Below are positions 18,343-27,681 of a stretch of DNA of 60,970 nt, piece by piece (positions within the stretch are counted from its first letter, which is position 1; each line of letters begins with the position of its first letter). Origin of the DNA: JBCFBK01 sp038562555 (GTDB lineage: Bacteria > Bacteroidota > Bacteroidia > Bacteroidales > Prolixibacteraceae); the NCBI GenBank assembly GCA_038562555.1, contig JBCFBK010000036.1, positions 1-60,970 of the forward strand, written 5' to 3'. The notes beneath the pieces are model-generated. The model did not search any database, was not told the DNA's origin, and worked only from the letters and a program-made list of their open reading frames with translations. Position numbers and translations under genes: made by a program.

Positions 18343-19119
18343 ATGAACACACCACAGTACCGTGAAGAAGACAAGACAGTGCCTATTAGCGATAAGTTAA
18401 AGGCGCTTTACGAATTACAGGTTGTCGCTTCGGAGATTGACAAAATCAAGACCCTTCGGGGTGAACTCCCGCTGGAAGTCCAGGACCTGGAAGACGATAT
18501 CACCGGATTAAGGACCAGGGTCGGAAACTATGATGAAGATACCAAAACGCTTGAAACTGCCATTGCCAATCGTAGAACCGCCATTAAGGAATCGGAAGCG
18601 CTGATTGCAAAATATACAGAACAGCAGACCAATGTCCGTAATAACCGGGAATATGATTCGTTGAACAAGGAAATTGAATTCCAACGGCTGGAGATCGAGC
18701 TTTCTGAGAAGAAGATCCGGGAATTCACGGCCGAACTTCATTCAAAAAAAGAAGCGATTGAATCGTCGAAGGTTCTGTTGAAAGATCGCGAAGAAGATCT
18801 TGAACGCAAGAAAAAGGAATTGGACGATATTACGGCAGAAACCCGGATTGAAGAAGAAAAACTCAAGAACAAGGGCGAAAAGATCGAGGCGATGATTGAA
18901 TCACGTCTGTTGACAGCCTTTAAAAGGATCCGGAAGAATGCGCGCAACGGACTGGCCGTTGTTACCGTTCAACGCGATGCCTGCGGCGGATGTTTTAACA
19001 AGATCCCGCCACAGCGCCAGATGGACATTGCCAACCGCAAAAAAATCATCGTCTGCGAATACTGCGGACGCATCCTGGTTGACAAAGACATCCTGGAAGC
19101 GCTTCCTGCTGAGGATTAA
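18343..19119 (+). CDS. coiled-coil C4 zinc-ribbon protein
   Basis: The 258-residue protein is a long alpha-helical coiled-coil hairpin (about residues 20-185, rich in E/K/R/L). It ends in a zinc ribbon with two CxxC knuckles, CGGC (DACGGCFNKIPPQRQMD) and CEYC (IIVCEYCGRILVD). This is the CT398/DUF164-type family, thought to bind nucleic acid or the translation or secretion machinery. The exact role is unsettled. It is co-directional with the Nif3 gene and followed by a hairpin terminator. Confidence 0.88.
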   Translation: MNTPQYREEDKTVPISDKLKALYELQVVASEIDKIKTLRGELPLEVQDLEDDITGLRTRVGNYDEDTKTLETAIANRRTAIKESEALIAKYTEQQTNVRNNREYDSLNKEIEFQRLEIELSEKKIREFTAELHSKKEAIESSKVLLKDREEDLERKKKELDDITAETRIEEEKLKNKGEKIEAMIESRLLTAFKRIRKNARNGLAVVTVQRDACGGCFNKIPPQRQMDIANRKKIIVCEYCGRILVDKDILEALPAED

Positions 19120-19143
19120 TATTGATCACGATGTTATAACATA

Positions 19144-19171
19144 AAAGCCGTCTGGTAATCCGGACGGCTTT
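19144..19171 (+). terminator. intrinsic terminator after the zinc-ribbon gene
   Basis: A hairpin AAAGCCGTCTGG / CCGGACGGCTTT with a 4-base loop and one G-T pair is followed by TCTTCATT. It sits 24 bases after the stop of the zinc-ribbon gene. The U-tract is interrupted, so termination efficiency is uncertain. Confidence 0.65.
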
Positions 19172-19284
19172 CTTCATTACCGGAAGGCCTGCTTGAGTGT
19201 TGCGCAAAATGAAGGTCCGGCGCCGCGTTATAGCTCACTTTTCTCTGAAATCGCAGCTCTTTCTGAAATTTCCTCCCGTTTTAC

Positions 19285-19315
19285 TTGTCAGGTAAAATTC
19301 AAACGACTATTTTTG
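19285..19315 (+). promoter_or_regulatory. Bacteroidota-type promoter for tRNA-Lys
   Basis: TTG at 19285-19287, a 20-base spacer and TATTTTTG at 19308-19315 fit the TTG-N19-20-TAnnTTTG pattern. They lie 16 bases before the tRNA 5' end. Confidence 0.6.
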
Positions 19316-19331
19316 TCGCACCAAAAAAAAG

Positions 19332-19404
19332 CGGTCTGTAGCTCAGCTGGTAGAGCAGCTGACTCTTAATCAGCGGGCCCAGGGTTCGAATCCCTGCAGA
19401 CCGA
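19332..19404 (+). tRNA. tRNA-Lys (anticodon CTT)
   Basis: A complete 73-base cloverleaf can be folded by hand: acceptor CGGTCTG/CAGACCG, D arm GCTC...GAGC, anticodon stem GCTGA/TCAGC with loop CTCTTAA (anticodon CTT), variable loop GGGCC, T arm CAGGG-TTCGAAT-CCCTG and discriminator A. CCA is not encoded (the sequence continues CCCAAT). Confidence 0.95.
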
Positions 19405-19519
19405 CCCAATTATAATCAAGGAGTTATCATTTATATGGTGACTCTTTTTGCTTTCAGTGCGTGAAGGAAATGAACTGACAGAGCTTCCGGGCTGTTATTC
19501 CCCTAAATGTACGTAAGCC

Positions 19520-19805
19520 GTGGAAGTTTTAATTATTGCAACAGCAGCTTTTCTGACAGCTATCCTGAACGTCAGGGTTCGGGCTCGGTACCATTCTGAT
19601 GCCGGTTTCTGCGTTGTTTTTCCCCATTGACGTGGCCATTGCCCTGACGGGAGTGGTACCCTGATCATTGTTGCCACACTTGCGGCAATGGCCGGAGCCT
19701 TTCTTGGAAGCCTGCTTCCGCATAAAAACCCTCCGCTTCATCCAAATTCTGGTTGCCGTCATGCTTATTAGCCCCGGGATCAGGATTAATCTGAGACGTC
19801 ATTGA
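19520..19805 (+). pseudogene. remnant of a TauE/SafE-family sulfite/anion exporter
   Basis: Reading across frames recovers pieces typical of the TauE/SafE membrane family: VEVLIIATAAFLTAIL from GTG 19520, then (after a frame change) SGFGLGTILMPVSALFFP and IDVAIALTGVV, then a TGA. Next comes LIIVATLAAMAGAFLGSLL in another frame, and finally IQILVAVMLI before a last stop at 19803-19805. The order of fragments matches the family, but frameshifts, stops and a large internal deletion (about 286 bases remain of an expected 700-800) make it non-functional. It fills most of the 549-base gap between tRNA-Lys and the next gene. No intact gene is present there. Confidence 0.75.
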
Positions 19806-19953
19806 CGTTACGATCAAATGTAATCACCTAAAATATTCAGGGCTGCAGAGGCTGTGGTAAACGATAAATTCATTAGATTTGATTTACCTAATAAATACGC
19901 GTCATCAACTTGATTCTCTTTTTAAACCTGATTACCCTAGCTAAAGCCTGCCG

Positions 19954-22900
19954 ATGGAAACCTGCCGAATACCTAAACTTCTCTTTCTGCTGTCAGCCTT
20001 TTTTATCGTCCACGCTGCCTCCGGCCAAAAGCTCCCGGATAGCCGGAAAACGAGTTATTACACCTACATCTATAAACTAACTGACCGGGAAGCCAGAACA
20101 ATTTATAAAAATGATCTTTCCAAAGTTGAACCAGCGTATTTTCACAGCCTGGTCGATTCCTTTTTAACCGACAGCCTTTATACCGGTCAACTGCATGAAG
20201 GACATTACCTGAAAACCTATGCCGACCGAAACGAACAACGGTTTTCCATTACGACGGTTCAGCAATTCGAGGTTTTTATTTTGAATAATAACACCGATCT
20301 GTGTATCCAGGTGTATGATTTGCGAGGCAACATTATTCCCGATGCCGATGTAAGCATTGGCTGGAAGAAACTGCATTTCAATAAAAAAACACAATCATAC
20401 CTTAACCGGAAGTCGAATCAAAAAGGATTGCTCAAAATCACAAACAACGGATTTACAGCTTATTATAATCTCGCCAGACAATACAATAATTCGTTTATTA
20501 AACGGGGAGTACAAAAAGTGGCTTATCACACTCCGGCAAAATATGTCTGGCTGCCTGTTCGTTACGCAATCCATCTTCCCATCGACGGCGTTAAATCCAT
20601 CGTAAAAGGAGGACCTCAGGGAACGATTTACGGCACGAAAAATTTCTTTGTCCGGTTGTTCCGCAAGCTGGCTGCTGCTTTTGATGACTCATACAGCGAC
20701 AGCTACCACAAGTTCGAACGAAAACATACCGGCTATATGGTTTTCAACAAGCCAAAATACCAGCCCGGCGACACGGTGAAATTCAAAGCTTTTGTGGTGA
20801 CGCTAAAAGGAAAACCAGCCGGTAAACCGGTCGACGTTGTTCTGCAGAGCAGCAAACGCATCAAGCTGACACAACTTGCCCCTTACCGGGAAGGGGGCTA
20901 TGCCTGGCAATTTTTTCTTCATGATTCGCTTGAGTTGCAGCTCGACAGGAGGTATGCCATCCGGCTGGAATTGAACGACCGCAAAAATCTGTATACCGGC
21001 TATTTCAGGTATGAAGATTACGAACTTTCTAAAAATAAACTTTCGCTCAGGCTGGATGAGACGAAACAATACCGGAATGAGAAAATACACCTGTTTGTAA
21101 AAGGTACCGACGAAAACGATCTGAACCTCATGGATGCCCGGATCGAGGTTTTGGTCAGTACCAAATCGGTCAGCAAATTTTTTGAGGCGCATGTTTTTGT
21201 ACCTGATACCCTTTTGTTCCTTGAAAAAAAACTGGAGCCAACGGGAGAGACTGAAATTGTCCTGTCTGATTCCATTTTCCCGAAAGCAAATTTCCTCTAC
21301 GATGTTAACGTTCGCTTACTGACTTCCGACAACGAAGCGGTTTCTGAAAGCAGGAGAGTGAATTATTTTTATCGTTCCGAAGAAATAAAAATGGACCTGA
21401 CCGCCGATTCCATCCGGTTCAGTTACGCTGAAAACGGGATCGGGGCAAATAAAAAAGCCACCATTACGGCCAATGATAATTTCGGAAACCAGACACCGGT
21501 ATTTGAAGGAAGCCTGCCTGCCCGGATCAAAGCCGACCCGTTTTTCGCGTCTTATACCGTCAAATCCGACAGTCTGACCACGACCATATATTTATCGTCT
21601 CAGCCCTCACTGTTGCAATGTTTTTCGGAGCGGACAAACGATTCGGTATTTGTTGTTGCTGATAATCCGCGAAAAATTCCCTTCAGCTATACCATCTTCA
21701 AAAGGAACAACGAAAAGGCGGCAGGATATTCCGATTCCCTGAATTTTAAAGACGAAACGCGCTCCGCGCAAACGTACTTTTTGTCTGTCCGTTACCTCTG
21801 GGGCGGAAAAATCCAGGAAGAAAACTACCAGATTCCGCTGATCGATAAAAAACTGAATATTTCTGCAAAACAACCAAAGATTGTATTTCCGGGACAAAAA
21901 TCGCGTATCGAAGTTTCAGTAACAGATATCACGGGAAGGCCGGTCGAAGGAGTTGACCTGACTGCCTTTTCGTTAACAAAAAAATTCAGTTACACGCCAC
22001 CGCAACTACCTGATCCCGGGAAAAACCGAAAGAACAAAAACCTCGTCAACAATTTTCATTTTGAACAATTTAACCCGGGCACTCCTGCACTCAAACTGGA
22101 TTATAACGCATGGAAATTGCTGGCCGGCCTCGATTCCATCGAATATTACAGATTCATTTATCCTGAAAACGCCATTTACAGGTTCGAATACCAAACCCGG
22201 GATTCCTTGACGCAATTTGCGCCTTTTGTGGTTTCTGACGGCGATCTTGTTCCGGTTCATGTGATCGAAGTAGACCACCAGCCGGTCTATTTCAGTTGGT
22301 CGACCCATATGCGGCCCTATTCCTTCGGGATCGACAGCGGTTATCATCAAATCAGGTTACGGACAAGCGCAAAAAGCATTACCATCGACAGTCTGTACGT
22401 TCATCCCGGGAAAAAACTGGTATTCAGTTTGAATGAAAACACGCCTTTAAAAAATGTCAGTATTCAGAAAGCGAAATCAGAACTAAGCGCCGCCGAACAG
22501 CAGGTATTTTACCGGTACATCTTCCCGTACCGGAACACATTTGGAGAGCGATATGCTTTCCTTGAGCAAAAGAGCGGAATTGAATTCTTGCAGCCGGTAT
22601 CGCCTGTTGGCAAACAAGATCACCTTGCCGGCCCTGTTTCGGGAAAAGTTGCGTTTCAGTTAATGGACAGTTTTTCGTCCAATTTCGATCACGAGCCGTT
22701 TTTTGAATATGACTTCACACCCGGTTTGCTGAAAATGCGGAGTGCTGACCGCAGCAGGTACCCCAAATATCTGAGCCGGGACAAGCGGGAGCAGAGGTTA
22801 ACGGATACGGTATTGACCAAAGAATCGTTGCAGAGACAATGGCAGGATTATCTCGACTCCAAACGGTACACCAAAGCCAGGTACCGTTATCCTCATTCAA

Positions 22901-25900
22901 CCTCTCCCGGCAACGGCAGGTTGCAGATCGAGATGGTCAGGCCGGCACGCCAACGAAAGGACATCCCTTTGAACATGCTGGTTTTCCGCTATGATAATCC
23001 CGAGTTTCTCCGCGTTTATCCGGGGAATGTCTCTTCTGTTCACGATTTGCAGGAAGGCTGTTATAAGCTGATTTTCTTTTACTCCGGCGCCAGATATCAC
23101 CTGGAAGATTCCCTGTTTGTCAGGCCCGGTGGATTAAGCTATTATGAATTTACCCGTCCGCTGATTTTAGACAAAGATACTTTCAGCATCTCGGTAAGTA
23201 AGCTAATCGAAAAAACCATCTTCAGCCCGGCGCCTTTTTATGCCGACGAAGAAAAAGAACTAAAATACATCTATCATTCCTATCAGCAACAATTTCAATA
23301 TACCGGCGAAGGTGAGCTTATAGAGGGGCATGTCCGCGACAGCGAATCGGGAGAGCCCATTCCTGGTGTCACGGTGATTGTTAAAGGCACCACCTACGGA
23401 GCCATTACTGACCTGACCGGCTGGTATTCGATCAACGTTCCACGCGACAGGCATGAACTGGTTTTTTCCTTTGTGGGCTTTGATACCGTAGTAAAAAACA
23501 TTGCAGGTTCGGGTTCTGTCGATGTCGGGCTTACCCCGTCCCAACTGGCCCTGGACGAAGTAGTCGTTGTCGGATACGGTATGCAGCAAAAGATGGCCTT
23601 GACCGGCGCAGTTGCCGGGGTGTCGACCGTTCGGATGACCCGCGGCATTCCGGGGGTCAGCGGAAATATTTCGCTGGCGTTGAACGAACAGACAGGCGAG
23701 GTGGAATTTATCCCCGGCGATAGCCAGGCGGGGCGTCCCTTTGAGATTATGATTCGCGGAACTTCAGTTTTGGCCTCGGAACAACCGCCTCTTTATATCA
23801 TCAACGGAAATGTTTTCGCCGGAAATATCGCTCAGCTTGATCCCCAACTGATCAGAAACATTCAAATCCTGAAAGGGTCCGAAGCAACGGCAATATACGG
23901 CTCGCGAGGGACCAACGGTGTGGTTGTTATTGAAACCCGCCCGGGAACATTTCAACCCATTCCGGTTCGGACAGACAAAGGGGCCGGCTTTGACGAGTCT
24001 TTCCTTGAAGCAGCATCCGGGGCAAGTTCTCTGCGTGAGAATTTCTCCGACTACGCATTCTGGAAGCCTGATTTAGTGACTGACCAAAACGGGAAAGTCG
24101 GTTTTGACGTAACTTTCCCGGACGACGTCACCGGTTGGGAAACTTTTTATCTGGCCATGAACGGAAAACGGCAAAGCGGTCAGGCCAAAGACTTCATCAA
24201 ATCGTACAAACCGTTGATGGCCCAACTGGCTGTGCCCCGCTTTCTGGTGCAATCGGATACTACCTTTATCATCGGCAAGGCGCTGAATTATATGCCCGAT
24301 TCAGTGCTGATCACCACGCGCTTCGAGCTGAACGGCCAGTCCTGTTTCAACCCTACAAGGTTTTGTGCAAATGCTTTGCTTGATACCGTTCCGGTTATTG
24401 CTTCCACGGATTCTGTCTCCGTCAAATACCTGCTCGAAAAGGAAGATGGTTATTTCGACGGTGAACTTCGGACGATCCCGGTGTATCCCCAGGGACTGGA
24501 AGAAGCAAAAGGCGATTTTTATGTGCTTGACCACGACACCACTGTTCAGCTTTCCTTTGACCCGAAAATGGGAGAAGCCACTTTGTATGCCCGGGCCGAC
24601 GTGCTTGACCTGATCAGGGATGAAATCGGGCATGTTTTAAATTACAGGTACCTCTGCAATGAACAGTTGGCGTCCAAACTGAAGGTTCTTTTGGCGGAAC
24701 AGAACATTTCTGCTTTCGCTAAAGAAGAATTTAAACACAAGGGAGAAGTTGAAAAACTGATTCGCCTGTTAAACGGTAGCCGCAAAACAAGTGGCCTTTG
24801 GGGCTGGTGGAAAGATTCGGAAGAAAGCGGTTGGATCAGCCTCCATGTGTTGGAAGCGTTCGCCCGCGCCAAAAAAACGGGCTATGCAATTGAAATTGAC
24901 AAAGAAGGACTGATTGGAAGATTGACCTGGGAATTGCAAAACAGCGGTACCTTTGACCGGAAAATCAGGATGCTCAGGATCTTGAAGCTGCTGGACGCGC
25001 AAATAAATTATCAGGCGTACCTCGCCGATCTGGAACGCGACCGGAAGCTGACACTAAACGAACTTTTGCAGGTTATGGAGCTGAAGCAACAAAATAAGCT
25101 GCCTATCGCTACCGACACCTTAAAGCATTATCAGCAAATTACCCTGTTCGGAAATATTTATTTTGAAGATAAAAAGGAGCAACCAGACCCGTTGGATAAT
25201 GCTGTCCAAAATACCATCCTGGCTTACCGGATATTAAAGGCCGATTCCGCAAGAAACATGCTTACATTAGGAAAAATACGGAACTACTTTCTCGAAAAAA
25301 GAAGAACCGGCTACTGGCGAAATACCTACGAATCGGCCCAAATCATCGAAACCATTCTGCCGGACCTGTTGGCCGGTAAAGCCGAACTCGCCAAACCCGA
25401 ACTGAAAATACAAGGGGATGAGAACAAAACCATCACTAAATTCCCCTTCGAGATAAAAATTGATCCGACCAAAAACATCCGGATTTCCAAAACAGGTGAT
25501 TTCCCGGTTTATCTGACCAGTTACCAGAAGTATTGGAACAACGATCCGCAAATAACAAAAGGCGATTTTGAGATTACCACCAGCTTTGATCATGACTCAC
25601 TGACAACATTACAAGCCGGTAAAGAAGTGACACTGATTGCCGATGTCAGCCTGAAAGAAGACGCCGAATATGTAATGATTAACATCCCCATTCCGGGCGG
25701 CTGCTCGTACGCCGATAAGAAAAACAACTTCAGGAACGAGTCGCACCGGGAATACTTTAAAAACGAAACCGCTATTTTTTGCGAACGCCTCCGAAAAGGT
25801 GAATACACCTTCGAAATCAAACTTATTCCGCGATATACGGGAAGTTACACCTTAAATCCGGCCAAAGTCGAGCTGATGTATTTTCCGGTGTTCCAGGGCA

Positions 25901-25950
25901 ACGAAAAGATCAAAAGGGTAAAGGTCTTTAAAAACCATCATTCGAGGTAG
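19954..25950 (+). CDS. alpha-2-macroglobulin-like protein with embedded carboxypeptidase-regulatory and TonB-plug domains
   Basis: The 1998-residue exported protein has a signal peptide of about 24 residues (LLFLLSAFFIVHAASGQ) and an MG2-type domain near 255-330 (KPKYQPGDTVKFKAFVVTLKG). Further macroglobulin beta-sandwiches follow to about 1100. A CarboxypepD-regulatory domain (about 1120-1205, EGHVRDSESGEPIPGVTV) leads into a TonB-plug-like module (about 1207-1330: ALDEVVVVGYGMQQKMALTGAV ... ATAIYGSRGTNGVVVIETR). The A2M core starts near 1365 (FWKPDLVTDQNGKVGFDVTF) and carries a thioester-type motif C1568-N-E-Q1571 in YRYLCNEQLAS, then an alpha/alpha-barrel-like segment. A2M proteins trap proteases. 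The plug insertion suggests docking to the outer membrane or protein complexes. No beta-barrel is present, so it is not itself a transporter. Confidence 0.85.
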   Translation: METCRIPKLLFLLSAFFIVHAASGQKLPDSRKTSYYTYIYKLTDREARTIYKNDLSKVEPAYFHSLVDSFLTDSLYTGQLHEGHYLKTYADRNEQRFSITTVQQFEVFILNNNTDLCIQVYDLRGNIIPDADVSIGWKKLHFNKKTQSYLNRKSNQKGLLKITNNGFTAYYNLARQYNNSFIKRGVQKVAYHTPAKYVWLPVRYAIHLPIDGVKSIVKGGPQGTIYGTKNFFVRLFRKLAAAFDDSYSDSYHKFERKHTGYMVFNKPKYQPGDTVKFKAFVVTLKGKPAGKPVDVVLQSSKRIKLTQLAPYREGGYAWQFFLHDSLELQLDRRYAIRLELNDRKNLYTGYFRYEDYELSKNKLSLRLDETKQYRNEKIHLFVKGTDENDLNLMDARIEVLVSTKSVSKFFEAHVFVPDTLLFLEKKLEPTGETEIVLSDSIFPKANFLYDVNVRLLTSDNEAVSESRRVNYFYRSEEIKMDLTADSIRFSYAENGIGANKKATITANDNFGNQTPVFEGSLPARIKADPFFASYTVKSDSLTTTIYLSSQPSLLQCFSERTNDSVFVVADNPRKIPFSYTIFKRNNEKAAGYSDSLNFKDETRSAQTYFLSVRYLWGGKIQEENYQIPLIDKKLNISAKQPKIVFPGQKSRIEVSVTDITGRPVEGVDLTAFSLTKKFSYTPPQLPDPGKNRKNKNLVNNFHFEQFNPGTPALKLDYNAWKLLAGLDSIEYYRFIYPENAIYRFEYQTRDSLTQFAPFVVSDGDLVPVHVIEVDHQPVYFSWSTHMRPYSFGIDSGYHQIRLRTSAKSITIDSLYVHPGKKLVFSLNENTPLKNVSIQKAKSELSAAEQQVFYRYIFPYRNTFGERYAFLEQKSGIEFLQPVSPVGKQDHLAGPVSGKVAFQLMDSFSSNFDHEPFFEYDFTPGLLKMRSADRSRYPKYLSRDKREQRLTDTVLTKESLQRQWQDYLDSKRYTKARYRYPHSTSPGNGRLQIEMVRPARQRKDIPLNMLVFRYDNPEFLRVYPGNVSSVHDLQEGCYKLIFFYSGARYHLEDSLFVRPGGLSYYEFTRPLILDKDTFSISVSKLIEKTIFSPAPFYADEEKELKYIYHSYQQQFQYTGEGELIEGHVRDSESGEPIPGVTVIVKGTTYGAITDLTGWYSINVPRDRHELVFSFVGFDTVVKNIAGSGSVDVGLTPSQLALDEVVVVGYGMQQKMALTGAVAGVSTVRMTRGIPGVSGNISLALNEQTGEVEFIPGDSQAGRPFEIMIRGTSVLASEQPPLYIINGNVFAGNIAQLDPQLIRNIQILKGSEATAIYGSRGTNGVVVIETRPGTFQPIPVRTDKGAGFDESFLEAASGASSLRENFSDYAFWKPDLVTDQNGKVGFDVTFPDDVTGWETFYLAMNGKRQSGQAKDFIKSYKPLMAQLAVPRFLVQSDTTFIIGKALNYMPDSVLITTRFELNGQSCFNPTRFCANALLDTVPVIASTDSVSVKYLLEKEDGYFDGELRTIPVYPQGLEEAKGDFYVLDHDTTVQLSFDPKMGEATLYARADVLDLIRDEIGHVLNYRYLCNEQLASKLKVLLAEQNISAFAKEEFKHKGEVEKLIRLLNGSRKTSGLWGWWKDSEESGWISLHVLEAFARAKKTGYAIEIDKEGLIGRLTWELQNSGTFDRKIRMLRILKLLDAQINYQAYLADLERDRKLTLNELLQVMELKQQNKLPIATDTLKHYQQITLFGNIYFEDKKEQPDPLDNAVQNTILAYRILKADSARNMLTLGKIRNYFLEKRRTGYWRNTYESAQIIETILPDLLAGKAELAKPELKIQGDENKTITKFPFEIKIDPTKNIRISKTGDFPVYLTSYQKYWNNDPQITKGDFEITTSFDHDSLTTLQAGKEVTLIADVSLKEDAEYVMINIPIPGGCSYADKKNNFRNESHREYFKNETAIFCERLRKGEYTFEIKLIPRYTGSYTLNPAKVELMYFPVFQGNEKIKRVKVFKNHHSR

Positions 25951-26028
25951 AAAGGCAACAAGAAAGTTGCAGTAAAAACAGTGCATTTTAGAAATAATAT
26001 TATACACAGGCCCGGCATTTTCATCTCT

Positions 26029-26799
26029 CTAATTCCCTTCTGTCAAATATTTCTTCAAAATTTCTGTTTTGGGATTCTTCAAAATTTCGTCGGGGTGACC
26101 TTGCTCGATAATATCGCCATCGTACATGAAGATCACATGATCAGCCAACCGGACTGCCTGACGAAGCACGTGGGTAACCAAAACGATCGTGTAGTTTTCC
26201 TTCAGTTCTTTGAACAGGCTTTCAATCGTTTTCGTCGAAATGGGGTCCAATGCCGAAGTGGGTTCATCAGCCAGAATAATGGTCGGTTTCACGGCCAACC
26301 CGCGTGCCAGGCATAAGCGTTGCTGCTGTCCGATCGACAGGCTGGTGGCCGGGCTGTTTAGCCTGTCCTTAACCTCTTCCCACAAACCTGCTTTCCTTAA
26401 GTTAACCTCAACACTGTGGGCAATCAACTTTTTATCGCGAACACCTTTGAGTTTCAAGCCATAGGCTACATTCTTATAAATGGAAACAGGAAGAGGAAAA
26501 GGGCGTTGAGAAAGTAAGCCCATCTTTTGCCTCATTACCGGGAGTTCACGGGAAGCTTTCAGGATATCTTCCCCATCAATCAGCACCTCTCCGCTCACCT
26601 GCAATTCTTTGTGCAGATCGGTCAGCCGGTTCAGCGTCTTTAGTAAGGTCGTTTTGCCACAGCCCGATGGGCCCAACAAAACGACAATCTTATTTTTAGG
26701 GATCTCCAGGTTAATGTTTCTCAGGATTTCATTTTTTCCTGCATTTACCGTCAGGTTTCTGATCACGATGATCGGCTTTTCGCCTTTTTGCTGTTTCAT
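26029..26799 (-). CDS. pstB: phosphate ABC transporter ATP-binding protein
   Basis: The 256-residue cytoplasmic ATPase has Walker A GPSGCGKTT, the Q-loop MGLLSQRPFPLPVSI, signature LSIGQQQRLCLARGLA, Walker B IILADEPTSALD and an H-loop LVTHVLRQA. The PVSIYKNVAYGLKL stretch after the Q-loop is typical of PstB. It is the last gene of the porin-pstSCAB block; I see no phoU after it before the convergent A2M gene. Confidence 0.94.
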   Translation of the reverse strand: MKQQKGEKPIIVIRNLTVNAGKNEILRNINLEIPKNKIVVLLGPSGCGKTTLLKTLNRLTDLHKELQVSGEVLIDGEDILKASRELPVMRQKMGLLSQRPFPLPVSIYKNVAYGLKLKGVRDKKLIAHSVEVNLRKAGLWEEVKDRLNSPATSLSIGQQQRLCLARGLAVKPTIILADEPTSALDPISTKTIESLFKELKENYTIVLVTHVLRQAVRLADHVIFMYDGDIIEQGHPDEILKNPKTEILKKYLTEGN

Positions 26800-26826
26800 T
26801 TTGTGAATAGCTTACTTTTTTGCCCC

Positions 26827-27681
26827 TTATTTGATCATATTTTTTGAATACCTTTTAGAGAGCAGCCGGGCCGACACGCTGATCACCAAAATAAAAAAAG
26901 TCAGCACCACCGCCGCAGCATACGCCCTTTCACGAACTTCCTCAATGGGCGAGCTAAGCTGAAAAAAAATCGCCAGAGGCAACGTGGCCACCGGTTCATC
27001 GAGTGTTTCCGGGATATTGTCGGTATAGCCGGCCGTGAACAGCACCGATGCCGCATCGCCAATTCCCCGTCCGAATGCCAAAAGCAAAGCGGTAACGAAA
27101 CCGGCAAGTCCTTGCTTGAAAATAACCTTCAGCGCAGTTTCCGTTTTTGTTGATCCCAGGGAAAAGGAGGCTTCCTGTAACTCGACAGGAATGGTCTTCA
27201 GCACTTCATCGAAGGCCCTGACCAAAATTGGGGTAATCAACAGGGCAACAGTTATAATCCCGGCCATCAGCGATGCGTTCAGCCCGAGCAAAAGCATCAG
27301 GGAAAACCCAAAAGCGCCGTATACGATTGATGGTATCCCCCAAAGCGCATCCAGCAAGTAGCGGATGGTATTCTGTGTTTTCTTTAACCGGATCAGTTGC
27401 ACATTAATGAACAAAGCTGCTGGAAGCCCGATAAAAACCGCCAGCACCGTCGCCCCAACCGACAGATAGAGGGAGCCAACAATCGCGTTTAAGATTCCAC
27501 CTTCACCTCCAAAATAGTAGCCTCCTTCGGGCAGTCTGAAAACGGTTTCCCACGAAAGTGCACCGATCCCCTTGTTGAACACGACAAACAACAGGAACAG
27601 CAGGATAACGATAACCGAATAAGCCGCCAACATGGAGATTGCCTTAAAAAAACGCTCTTCTGTCATTTTCCCCTTCCTCAT
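26827..27681 (-). CDS. pstA: phosphate ABC transporter permease PstA
   Basis: The 284-residue inner-membrane permease has about six transmembrane helices. The cytoplasmic EAA-type loop is visible as ELQEASFSLGSTKTETALKVIFKQGLAG, and the LLDALWGIPSIVYGAFGF segment is conserved in PstA/PstC. Its start overlaps the end of pstC by 4 bases (ATGA), indicating translational coupling. It forms the channel with PstC, driven by PstB. Confidence 0.94.
   Translation of the reverse strand: MRKGKMTEERFFKAISMLAAYSVIVILLFLLFVVFNKGIGALSWETVFRLPEGGYYFGGEGGILNAIVGSLYLSVGATVLAVFIGLPAALFINVQLIRLKKTQNTIRYLLDALWGIPSIVYGAFGFSLMLLLGLNASLMAGIITVALLITPILVRAFDEVLKTIPVELQEASFSLGSTKTETALKVIFKQGLAGFVTALLLAFGRGIGDAASVLFTAGYTDNIPETLDEPVATLPLAIFFQLSSPIEEVRERAYAAAVVLTFFILVISVSARLLSKRYSKNMIK

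Noticed and set aside
25955..25970. GCAAC / GTTGC hairpin after the A2M gene
   Set aside because: The stem is only 5 bases and no U-tract follows, so it is too weak to call a terminator.
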